DNA of 64,000 nt, from assembly GCA_022711355.1 (NCBI GenBank), contig JAKLFE010000001.1:152664-216663 (forward strand), in the 5' to 3' direction. Source of the DNA: Spirochaetota bacterium. GTDB lineage: Bacteria > Spirochaetota > Spirochaetia > Treponematales > Rectinemataceae. This document shows positions 57,572-64,000 of this stretch, piece after piece (position 1 is the first letter of the stretch; each line of letters opens with the position of its first letter). Below the pieces are notes generated by a model. It saw only the letters and a list, made by a program, of their open reading frames with translations, had not been told where the DNA came from and searched no databases. A program made the translations under genes and the position numbers.

Positions 57572-58750
57572 CTACAGCAGCTTGACGATGAAGCCGGCCA
57601 GGATGACCGAGCCGATGGTGACCGTCGCGAAGCCGGCCACGAGCATCTTGGGCAGGATGTGCTTGAGGACGGCCTCCTTCTCTTCCTTGGTCGAGGAGGC
57701 GGACTCGGCGACCTCCTGGCTGACGATGAAGGTCCCGGGGAAGCCGTAGAGGCAGGTGGAGCCGATGGCGAGGCTCAGCTCCCAGGAGTAGCCCAGGACC
57801 TTGCTCATGGCCAGGGAGAGGATGACCATGCCGAGGACGGAGATCGCGAAGGCCAGGAGGGTGGGGACTATGAGGGAGGCGACCATCTGGGGCGTGGCCT
57901 TGGAAAGGCTCGTGAAGATGGGGACCATCATGAGGAAGAGGACCATGCCCGAGGCGTTGGCCTTGTCGAGGACCTTGTGCTCGATGAAGCCGGTCTCGTA
58001 GAAGAGGATGCCGAAGAGGAGGGCCACGACGAAGGGGTGGACCGCGTTCTTGGCCAGGCCGGCGGCCGCGACGGAGAGCCAGGCTACCAGGATGGCCTTG
58101 GCCAGGAGGACGAAGGGGGTCTGGAGGCCCTTGGGCAGGGCGGGGAAGATCCTGAGGCTCGGCTGCTCGGGATCGGCCCCCCGCGCGGCGGCCGCCGCCT
58201 CGCCCGCTCCCCCTTCGCGGAAGCGGGCGATCGTCCTGGCCGCCTCCCTTCGCAGGCAGAGCGAGGCGATGGGCAGGCCGATGAAGGTCTGGGTGACCAG
58301 GAGGAGGGTGGCGAAGACCGCGAGGGAGGCCAGGCCCTGGGCCTTGGCGGCCTCGCTCACGATGAGGGTGGCGACCACCCCGCCGGAGATCGGGCCGATG
58401 GCCACGATGGACTCGGCCCGGCCGATAAGGGGGGGCCCGGCGAGGTAGAGGGCGAGGGCGATGGCTACCAGGGCCAGGAGGGAGATGAGGACCGTCTTCC
58501 ACTCCTCCTTCAGGTCCCGGAGCTTGAGCATGCTCCCCATGTGGACCATGAGGACGGAGATGAAGGCCATGGCGACGGGGGCCATCTTGGAGTCGTCGAA
58601 GAGGCTGAGGGGTATCCCGAGCCAGAAGCCGACCAGGAAGAGGAGGCCGGAGACGAACATCATGGAGCAGAGGGCCTTGGTCTTGCTGGAGACGATGTCC
58701 CCGAGGGCGTAGACCAGGGCGATCACCAGCACGGCGGTCAGGGTACTCAT
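57572..58750 (-). CDS. Polytopic transporter-like membrane protein
   Basis: A 392-residue membrane protein with about ten to eleven helices in two similar halves. GPISGGVVATLIVSEAAKAQGLASLAVFATLLLVTQTF (about 130-167) resembles the re-entrant region of GltS-like Na+ symporters, and GSTCLYGFPGTFIVSQEVAESAS (about 338-360) is the equivalent in the second half. A charged loop of about 35 residues separates the halves. Family not firmly recognised. It heads an operon with the M20 amidohydrolase, so it may import the acyl- or amide-substrate. AGGAGG precedes the ATG at 58750. Confidence 0.8.
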   Translation of the reverse strand: MSTLTAVLVIALVYALGDIVSSKTKALCSMMFVSGLLFLVGFWLGIPLSLFDDSKMAPVAMAFISVLMVHMGSMLKLRDLKEEWKTVLISLLALVAIALALYLAGPPLIGRAESIVAIGPISGGVVATLIVSEAAKAQGLASLAVFATLLLVTQTFIGLPIASLCLRREAARTIARFREGGAGEAAAAARGADPEQPSLRIFPALPKGLQTPFVLLAKAILVAWLSVAAAGLAKNAVHPFVVALLFGILFYETGFIEHKVLDKANASGMVLFLMMVPIFTSLSKATPQMVASLIVPTLLAFAISVLGMVILSLAMSKVLGYSWELSLAIGSTCLYGFPGTFIVSQEVAESASSTKEEKEAVLKHILPKMLVAGFATVTIGSVILAGFIVKLL

Positions 58751-58902
58751 GGACGGGCCTCCTCGCATTCGAAGATCATTCTCAAGGATGGGCCATCTTA
58801 TCCGTTACTATGCGTAAGAGCAATATGGATTCGGTAAAAAACGCCCTTCCCTCCCGCGGGCCGGGCTCCCTCTCGTCCGGCCAAGCCCGCGGGCCGGGCG
58901 CC

Positions 58903-60201
58903 CTAGGCCACCGCGGCGAGGAGCTCCCGCATGAGGGCCTCGCCCCTGCGGTCCAGCTCCCTTCCCTCGGCCAAGGCCGCCGCCTGGAGGGCGGGCGCGG
59001 CGGCCTTATCCTTCGCCGCGCCGAGCCGGGCGGCGCAGTCACGATAAAGGGCCGAGAGCTCGCGGCAGAGCCCCGCGGCCCGCGGGCCCCGCGCCAGGGG
59101 CTCGACCTCGACGAAGAAGTCCGCGGCCATGGAGCGGCACTCCTCCCAGACCGTCCCGTTCCACCAATGGCCGTGGGAGGAGCCCAGGCCCCGGCCAACG
59201 CCGGCGATCCAGGCCTCCCAGGCGGCGTCCCCGGCCCGGTAGCCGGGCAGCTCGAGCTCCTCGGGCGCGCTCCGCGCGCGCAGGGCCGCGGCGAGGGCGG
59301 CGGGCAGGAGGGAGGCCTCCTCGGGCCGGTCCTCCTCCTTCTCGAGGAAGGTGAACTGGACCCAGCCCTCGGCCTCGAGGGCCTCGCTCCAGCTCCCGAA
59401 GCTCAGGACCGGGAGCTCGGCGCCGCAGGAGCCCTTCCAGGGCAGGAGGAACTGGAAGCCCTTGGAGTCGTAGCCGGCGACAAGCTGGTGCTCGAGGTAG
59501 TCCAGGATGCAGAGCTTGCCCTGGTCCAGGTGGGAGCGCACGCGCTCCTCGGCCCCGCGGATGGCCTCCGCGCCCGCCCCCTTCTCGAGGCAGATCGATG
59601 CGGACCTGCGGATGCCCAGGCCGCGGAGGGCCCGATAGAAGGCGTCGTGCTTCCAGACGTAGGGAGAGCTGGGGCAGAGCTCCTTATGGACGTTCAAGAG
59701 GAAGGCGTGGGAGCTGTAGCCGAAGAGCTTGGGCGTGCTCCAGTCCAGGTCGAAGAAATCCGAGGCGCCGCGCAGGCAGCCCATGAGGGTCGTGGCGAGC
59801 CCGCCTTGCTCGAGCTTCGAGAATTGCATGATGGTGAGCGGCTCCTTCATCCGCGCGAGGAAGACCCGGTACTTCGCGTCCGCGGCCCTGAGCTCTCCCG
59901 GGTTGAGCCCGAACCAGGACTTGAAGGCGGTGGTGAAGTTATCCTGGGAGCTGTAGCCGTAGCTCAAGGCGACATCGGCGATCGGCGCGCCCGAAAGGAG
60001 GGCGCGGGCGGCCTCGGTGAGCCGCCTCTTGCGGAGGTAGCCCGCCGGGGTCTCCCCGGCGGCGTTGTAGAACTTCTGCCGGAGGCGGTTCTCCGAGTAG
60101 CCGGAAATCCTGGCCAGCTCGGGGCCGAGCCCCGTCTCGGGCTCGCTCAGGTGCCCCTCCATCCAGGCGGCCATCCGCAGCGCCAAGAGTCTGTCGTCCA
60201 T
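58903..60201 (-). CDS. AraC-type regulator with a C-terminal domain of unknown type
   Basis: A 432-residue protein. Unlike most AraC proteins the double helix-turn-helix is at the N-terminus (about 5-105; GETPAGYLRKRRLTEAARALLSGAPIADVALSYGYSSQDNFTTAFKSWFGLNPGE). About 320 residues follow, with CLRGASDFFDLDWSTPKLFGYSSHAFLLNVHKELCPSSPYVWKHDAFYRALRGLG, which reminds me of BtrH/C39-peptidase-like folds that start with a Cys and later a GHAF motif, but I cannot confirm it. GGGAG precedes the ATG at 60201. Divergent from the TetR-aldehyde dehydrogenase genes. Confidence 0.82.
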   Translation of the reverse strand: MDDRLLALRMAAWMEGHLSEPETGLGPELARISGYSENRLRQKFYNAAGETPAGYLRKRRLTEAARALLSGAPIADVALSYGYSSQDNFTTAFKSWFGLNPGELRAADAKYRVFLARMKEPLTIMQFSKLEQGGLATTLMGCLRGASDFFDLDWSTPKLFGYSSHAFLLNVHKELCPSSPYVWKHDAFYRALRGLGIRRSASICLEKGAGAEAIRGAEERVRSHLDQGKLCILDYLEHQLVAGYDSKGFQFLLPWKGSCGAELPVLSFGSWSEALEAEGWVQFTFLEKEEDRPEEASLLPAALAAALRARSAPEELELPGYRAGDAAWEAWIAGVGRGLGSSHGHWWNGTVWEECRSMAADFFVEVEPLARGPRAAGLCRELSALYRDCAARLGAAKDKAAAPALQAAALAEGRELDRRGEALMRELLAAVA

Positions 60202-60340
60202 CAGCTCCCACTCCCTCGCGGGACAGGCTAGCCCATGCCCCGCCGCTCGGTCTTTTGATTTTACACCATCGTCCTCCGGCTCCGGCCGGTCCGAGCAGGG
60301 AGCTTCCTCAGGCCGATCGATTTGAGCCCCTATCGCATGC

Positions 60341-60374
60341 TTGACTAAATGACCCATGTTCATTATTAATGAAC
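60341..60374 (+). promoter_or_regulatory. Promoter and palindromic operator of tetR-aldehyde dehydrogenase operon
   Basis: TTGACT (60341-60346), 17 bases, TATTAA (60364-60369). A perfect 17-bp palindrome, GTTCATTA-T-TAATGAAC (60358-60374), covers the -10. TATAGT at 60375-60380 is a possible second -10. A repressor here would block the operon. Confidence 0.78.
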
Positions 60375-60413
60375 TATAGTCATAAACAGTGCGCTGTAGC
60401 GACGGGAGGAGAC

Positions 60414-61097
60414 ATGGCAAGGGCGGGCGGAAAGCTCGAGAAGCTCGAGCGCCGGGGCGAAATACTCGCGAAGGCCGACGAGCTCTTTCGCGAGCGGTGC
60501 TTCGAGGAGATCAGGATGGGCGACTTGGCGGCCTCCCTCGGCCTGGCCAAGGGCACCCTCTACCTGTACTTCCCCTCGAAAGAGTCCCTCTTCCTCGCCC
60601 TCCTGGGCGAGCGGCTCGAAGCCGCCCTCGCGCGGCTCTACGGCCTGCTCGAAACGGGGCGGGACGGCGGCGCCGCGTCGGCCGAGCTCGTGGCGGCCGG
60701 CACCGCCTCGATCCTCGCCGCGGACCCCGCCCTCCCCCGCCTCCTCGCCGAGTCCCTCTCGGTCCTCGAGCGCCGCGTGGGCTTCGAGGAGGCGGTCGCC
60801 TTCAAGCGCTCGATGGCGGCGGCCCTGGAGGAGGCGGGCGGGCGCCTGTCCCTGATCCTCCCCGGCCTCTCCCCCGAGGGGGGCAGGCGCTACTTTCTCT
60901 ACGTCTTCTCGCTGGTCGTCGGGCTCGCCGCGCTGACCGACCTCTCCCCCTTCATGCGCCGCGTCGCCGCGGCCCCGGGGCTCGAGGTCTTCCGTCTCGG
61001 CTTCGAGGAGGCCCTGCGCTCCTCCGCGGCCTCCCTCCTCGCCGGCCTCGCCGGGGGATGCGCGCGCGGCCCCGAAGGAAAGGAGCAACCGATATGA
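60414..61097 (+). CDS. TetR-family transcriptional regulator
   Basis: A 227-residue repressor. ILAKADELFRERCFEEIRMGDLAASLGLAKGTLYLYFPSKESLFLALL (about 18-65) is a TetR helix-turn-helix. The ATG follows GGGAGGAGAC and a perfect palindromic operator lies 40 bases upstream. Its stop overlaps the aldehyde dehydrogenase start (ATGA), so the regulator and the enzyme are co-expressed, as in aldehyde- or alcohol-responsive detoxification operons. Confidence 0.92.
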   Translation: MARAGGKLEKLERRGEILAKADELFRERCFEEIRMGDLAASLGLAKGTLYLYFPSKESLFLALLGERLEAALARLYGLLETGRDGGAASAELVAAGTASILAADPALPRLLAESLSVLERRVGFEEAVAFKRSMAAALEEAGGRLSLILPGLSPEGGRRYFLYVFSLVVGLAALTDLSPFMRRVAAAPGLEVFRLGFEEALRSSAASLLAGLAGGCARGPEGKEQPI

Positions 61098-62530
61098 AGA
61101 TCGAGAACGCCGAGGCCCTCGAGAGCCTCTTCGAGGCCCAGGGTGAGGCGCGTTGGGCGATAGCGTCGACCAACGCGAATGAGCGGGTAGCCAAGCTCGA
61201 GTCGCTCCGGCGCGCGATCCTCGCCCGCCGGGACGGCCTGTACGAGGCCCTCTGGAGCGACTTCCGCAAGAGCTCCCCGGAGGCCTGGCTCACCGAGATC
61301 TTCCCGACGATCGAGGAGATCGGCTACGCGGCCAAGCGCCTGGGCTCCTGGATGCGGGGCCGCCGGGCCCGGGGGACCTTCTTCCTCCCCGGTGCCCGGA
61401 GCCGGCTGCGCTACGAGCCGAAGGGCCGGGTCCTCATCATGGCCCCCTGGAACTACCCCTTCCAGCTCGCCCTGGCCCCCCTGGTCTCCGCCCTGGCCGC
61501 GGGCAATACCGTCATCCTGAAGCCCTCGAACAAGACCCCGGCGACGAGCGCCTTCATCGCCTCCCTCCTCGAACCGCTCTTCCCCCCCGAGGAGGTCGCG
61601 GTGGTCGAGGGCCCCGGGAGGCTCCTCGGCGAGCTCCTTCTCGAGCTGCCCTTCGACCACCTGTTCTTCACCGGGAGCCCCCGGGTCGGCGCCCGGGTCG
61701 GCGAGGCCGCGGCCCGGCTCCACGCGGGCCTGACCCTCGAGCTCGGGGGCAAGTCGCCCTGCGTCATGCTCCCGGACGCCGACCTCGAGAAGGCGGCGGC
61801 CAAGATCATGTGGGCCAAGTGCCTGAACGCGGGCCAGACCTGCGTCGCCCCGGACTACCTCTTCTGCCCCCGCCCCCTGGTGCCGGCCTTCGCGGCCGCG
61901 GCGGAGGCCGCCCTACGGCGCATGTACGGGCCGGACGAGGAGGCGCGTCGGGCCTCGCCCGACTTCCCGCGGATCGTGGACCGGGAGGCCTGCTCCCGCC
62001 ACGCCTCCCTGGTCGAGGACGCGGTCGCCAAGGGCGCCCGCCTCGAGTTCGGCGGCCGCTTCGATCCCGACGGGCGCTACTCCTCGCCCACCCTCCTCAC
62101 CGGGGTCCGCCCCGAGATGGCGGTCATGGACGAGGAGATCTTCGGGCCCATACTCCCCGTCCTGGCCTACGACGAGGTCGAGGAGGCCGTCGAGTTCATC
62201 CGCTCGAGGCCCAAGCCCCTCGCCCTCTACGCCTTCGGCTCGCCCCGGAGGGCGGAGCGCGAGATCCTCGAGCGCACGAGCTCCGGCTCGGCCTGCGTGA
62301 ACGACCTCATCCTCCAGGTCGAGAACCTGGACCTGCCCTTCGGGGGCGTGGGCATGAGCGGCACGGGCAGCTACCACGGCTTCCAGGGCTTCAGGACCTT
62401 CTCCCACGAGCGGAACGTCATGGTCCAGGGGCCCTGGAGCCCCGTCTCGGCCTTCTACCCGCCCTACGGCCGCGGCCTGCAAGGCAGGTTGCGCGCCCTC
62501 GTCGAGGCCGCCCTCGGCCTGCGGGCCTGA
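61094..62530 (+). CDS. Class 3-type aldehyde dehydrogenase
   Basis: A 478-residue NAD(P)-dependent enzyme. The active-site set is N120 (PWNYPF), E216 (ELGGKSP) and C250 (GQTCVAPDY), with cofactor motif FFTGSPRVGARVG (about 191-203). The IMAPWNYPFQL and LPFGGVGMSGTGSYHG motifs place it with class 3/fatty-aldehyde dehydrogenases. The C-terminal 30 residues (YPPYGRGLQGRLRALVEAALGLRA) are typical of that group. It likely oxidises medium- or long-chain or aromatic aldehydes. Second gene of the tetR operon. Confidence 0.95.
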   Translation: MKIENAEALESLFEAQGEARWAIASTNANERVAKLESLRRAILARRDGLYEALWSDFRKSSPEAWLTEIFPTIEEIGYAAKRLGSWMRGRRARGTFFLPGARSRLRYEPKGRVLIMAPWNYPFQLALAPLVSALAAGNTVILKPSNKTPATSAFIASLLEPLFPPEEVAVVEGPGRLLGELLLELPFDHLFFTGSPRVGARVGEAAARLHAGLTLELGGKSPCVMLPDADLEKAAAKIMWAKCLNAGQTCVAPDYLFCPRPLVPAFAAAAEAALRRMYGPDEEARRASPDFPRIVDREACSRHASLVEDAVAKGARLEFGGRFDPDGRYSSPTLLTGVRPEMAVMDEEIFGPILPVLAYDEVEEAVEFIRSRPKPLALYAFGSPRRAEREILERTSSGSACVNDLILQVENLDLPFGGVGMSGTGSYHGFQGFRTFSHERNVMVQGPWSPVSAFYPPYGRGLQGRLRALVEAALGLRA

Positions 62531-62554
62531 GCCGCCGGCCCGGGCCGGCGGCGC

Positions 62555-62584
62555 TTGACGGCGCGGCTCCCCTCGGCGGACAAT
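62555..62584 (+). promoter_or_regulatory. Promoter of the methyltransferase gene, leaderless
   Basis: TTGACG, 18 bases, GACAAT, and the ATG at 62594 nine bases later with no ribosome site. Confidence 0.6.
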
Positions 62585-62593
62585 CGGCTCGGC

Positions 62594-63253
62594 ATGAAGG
62601 ACGAGGGTCGGGGATCGGGCATCGCGCTCTGGCTCAGGAGGGAGGGACCCTCCTGGTTCGGCATCGCCGAGTCGGGGGGCGAGCTCGTCGCCACCTCGGT
62701 GGCCGCCTCGCGCGAGGAGGCGGCATCCATCCTGGCCGCCTGCCTCCCCCCGGGCGCCCCGCGCCGCTTCGAGGAGGGGAGCTCGGCCTTCGCCGAGGAG
62801 ACGGCCCGGATGCTCGCGGCCATCGAGGCGGGGGACGAGACGCGCAAGCGCTTCGCCATCTCCCTCGAGTACCAGCCCGAGCCCGCGGCCAGCGTCTACC
62901 GCCTGGTCGCCTCCATCCCCCCCGGCTACGCCTCGTCCTACGGCCGCGTGGCCGAGGCGGCGGGGACCATAGCCCGGGCCGTGGGCAGGCTCATGGCCAC
63001 CAATCCCCTCTACCCCCTCGTGCCCTGCCACCGGGTGGTCGGCGCGGACTACTCCCTGGTGGGCTACCGGGGCGCCTCCTCGGGCCCCGACCTCGACGAC
63101 AAGCTCGCCCGGCTCCGCTCGGAGGCCCGGGGCTTCCGCGAGGAGCTCAGGCTCGAGTCGGCCGGGGAGCTCCTGGTCTTCCCCGTCGAGCGGGTGATCG
63201 AGAAGGCCGAGGCTGACCGGGGCTCGGGAGCCCTCCAGCTGCCCCTATGGTGA
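62594..63253 (+). CDS. Ogt-type methylated-DNA--protein-cysteine methyltransferase
   Basis: A 219-residue alkyl-DNA repair protein. The acceptor cysteine C145 lies in PLVPCHRVVG, with the DNA-binding helix-turn-helix before it (YASSYGRVAEAAG; IARAVGRLMATNPL). LVGYRGA follows. The N-terminal 80 residues are not obviously an Ada domain. A C-terminal extension of about 50 residues (LRSEARGFREELRLESAGELLVFPVER) is longer than in E. coli Ogt. It directly removes methyl groups from O6-guanine. Confidence 0.9.
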   Translation: MKDEGRGSGIALWLRREGPSWFGIAESGGELVATSVAASREEAASILAACLPPGAPRRFEEGSSAFAEETARMLAAIEAGDETRKRFAISLEYQPEPAASVYRLVASIPPGYASSYGRVAEAAGTIARAVGRLMATNPLYPLVPCHRVVGADYSLVGYRGASSGPDLDDKLARLRSEARGFREELRLESAGELLVFPVERVIEKAEADRGSGALQLPLW

Positions 63254-63317
63254 GGGCGAGGCCTGAGGGCGCCGGCTCTCCGGGCCGGGGCCGAGCCTCA
63301 GCCGGAGGCGAGGGCCA

Positions 63318-63752
63318 TCAGGTCCCCGTGGGGACCCAGGCTTCTTCCGGGAGATCGGCTACTATGTCGTGGTCGACGATGAAGTCCTGCCCCCCGTCGG
63401 TGGCGTAGTCGCTGTCGCTATCGGGCAGGGCGGCGGCACCTTCGACCGCGTCGCCGTCGCCGTCGATGAATGCGTAGCCCGTGTAGCTTCCCTCCTCGAT
63501 ATCGCCTATGGAGTAGGTCGCCGTCCCTCCGGAGAAGGCGCTGGACTTGGTCCAGTAGAGGGCGGCGCCAGTCCCGTCCTCGCCAAGGGCCACGAGCTTG
63601 AGGTAGGCGTAGCAATCGTCGACCCCGCTCTTGGTCAAGGTTCCCGAGAGCGTGTAGGTGTCGGATGAGCTCGAGCTCGGACAGCCCACGATCGTCAACG
63701 CGAGCAGCGCGACGAGGGCCAGCAGCAGACGCCTAGCTACTTTTCCTTGCAT
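63318..63752 (-). CDS. Small lipoprotein, unknown function
   Basis: A 144-residue exported protein. The signal peptide ends in a lipobox LTIVGC with the lipidated cysteine at about residue 24, followed by a Ser-rich linker. The mature part (YTLSGTLTKSGVDDCYAYLKLVALGEDGTGAALYWTKSSAF...) looks like one beta-sandwich domain with a C-terminal acidic region, and has a single further cysteine. The ATG follows GGAGGCAGG. No partner gene is obvious. Confidence 0.8.
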   Translation of the reverse strand: MQGKVARRLLLALVALLALTIVGCPSSSSSDTYTLSGTLTKSGVDDCYAYLKLVALGEDGTGAALYWTKSSAFSGGTATYSIGDIEEGSYTGYAFIDGDGDAVEGAAALPDSDSDYATDGGQDFIVDHDIVADLPEEAWVPTGT

Positions 63753-63871
63753 TTACCTGCCTCCTTGACGCTCCCGGCCGGCCGGGATTTGCGTTAAGGA
63801 TTATTATATCACCCATTTCGCATGACGCGGGATGGCGTCGCGTCAGGGAGAGAAGACCCCGGCGAGCGGCC

Positions 63872-64000
63872 TCAGCCCGGGAGGGCGACCGTAGCCCCGC
63901 CCGGGACCTCCACGACCTGGCCGCCCACGGAGAGCCAGACGGGCAGGGCCGAGGGATTCTGGGCCAGGGAGCAGCCGCTCGAGAAGCGCGTCGCCTTCCA
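63872..64000 (-). CDS. C-terminal end of an unidentified protein
   Basis: A minus-strand frame enters from the right edge and stops with TGA at 63872-63874, giving 42 residues. The sequence WKATRFSSGCSLAQNPSALPVWLSVGGQVVEVPGGATVALPG looks like a real protein end with a beta-rich character. The identity is unknown. Confidence 0.6.
   Translation of the reverse strand, partial: WKATRFSSGCSLAQNPSALPVWLSVGGQVVEVPGGATVALPG

Overview
This window comes from a GC-rich (roughly 70% G+C) bacterial chromosome, most likely a free-living or host-associated spirochaete. I infer this from the mix of an mgl-type sugar transporter, BspA-like leucine-rich-repeat and other signal-peptidase-II lipoproteins, chemotaxis receptors without neighbouring che genes, a treponemal style of lipoprotein, and a hyp-type metallochaperone operon. 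The assignment is an inference from gene content, not a database match. Because G+C is so high, almost every gene carries long open antisense frames, which I have ignored. No tRNA, rRNA, CRISPR array or cas gene was seen.

Layout. 1-450: tail of an unidentified gene and a bidirectional terminator. 452-8410: a sugar-uptake locus, mglB-mglA-mglC, preceded by an operon encoding an anchored sugar-binding protein, a LytS-like histidine kinase and an AraC-type response regulator. The latter three look like a dedicated sugar-sensing cascade for mgl. 8552-12266: a PAS-GGDEF-EAL protein, a membrane diguanylate cyclase convergent with it, and a small unknown protein. 12460-21427: family-B DNA polymerase, MFS transporter, PatB/MalY aminotransferase, chemotaxis receptor, M29 aminopeptidase and RluA-type pseudouridine synthase. 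21478-25938: a BspA-like lipoprotein divergent from a LuxR-type regulator, an unknown lipoprotein, and a PEGA-tailed serine protease. 26230-28972: a MarR repressor with a perfect 20-bp palindrome at its start codon, and groEL without groES, followed by two extra stop-and-terminator cassettes that repeat the GroEL Gly-Gly-Met tail. 29058-36581: a conserved CxxC membrane protein, then a seven-gene operon (membrane protein, RDD, SpoIIM-like, DUF4129-like, DUF4350-like, MoxR, DUF58) whose genes are translationally coupled.

36582-39041 is the plastic part of the window: an IS3-family remnant fused to a broken groEL 3' end, a nearly identical second copy of the groEL tail cassettes, and two lower-GC genes (GNAT, ankyrin). 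39298-46035: a WYL regulator with an effector-binding-domain protein, a formylglycine-generating-enzyme-like protein, a serine beta-lactamase-like hydrolase, a zinc-ribbon protein, and a beta-propeller lipoprotein. 46057-51493: a chemotaxis receptor and the operon hypB - 892-residue Fe-S/FAD oxidoreductase - hypA. 51770-58750: membrane protein, TetR, ABC-2 exporter, metallophosphoesterase, and an M20 amidohydrolase paired with a membrane transporter-like protein. 58903-63752: AraC-like regulator, TetR plus aldehyde dehydrogenase under a palindromic operator, Ogt-type methyltransferase, and a lipoprotein. The window ends inside another minus-strand gene.

Two cross-cutting observations stand out. 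First, at least eleven genes that begin their own transcripts have a -10-like hexamer (TAnnnT or GAnAAT) only 6-10 bases before an ATG and no Shine-Dalgarno sequence, as expected for leaderless mRNAs; genes inside operons instead have clear Shine-Dalgarno sites or ATGA/GTGA/TTGA overlaps. Second, the groEL 3' end is present as a family of tail-plus-terminator cassettes at two loci about 9 kb apart, which is the most unusual structure in the window.
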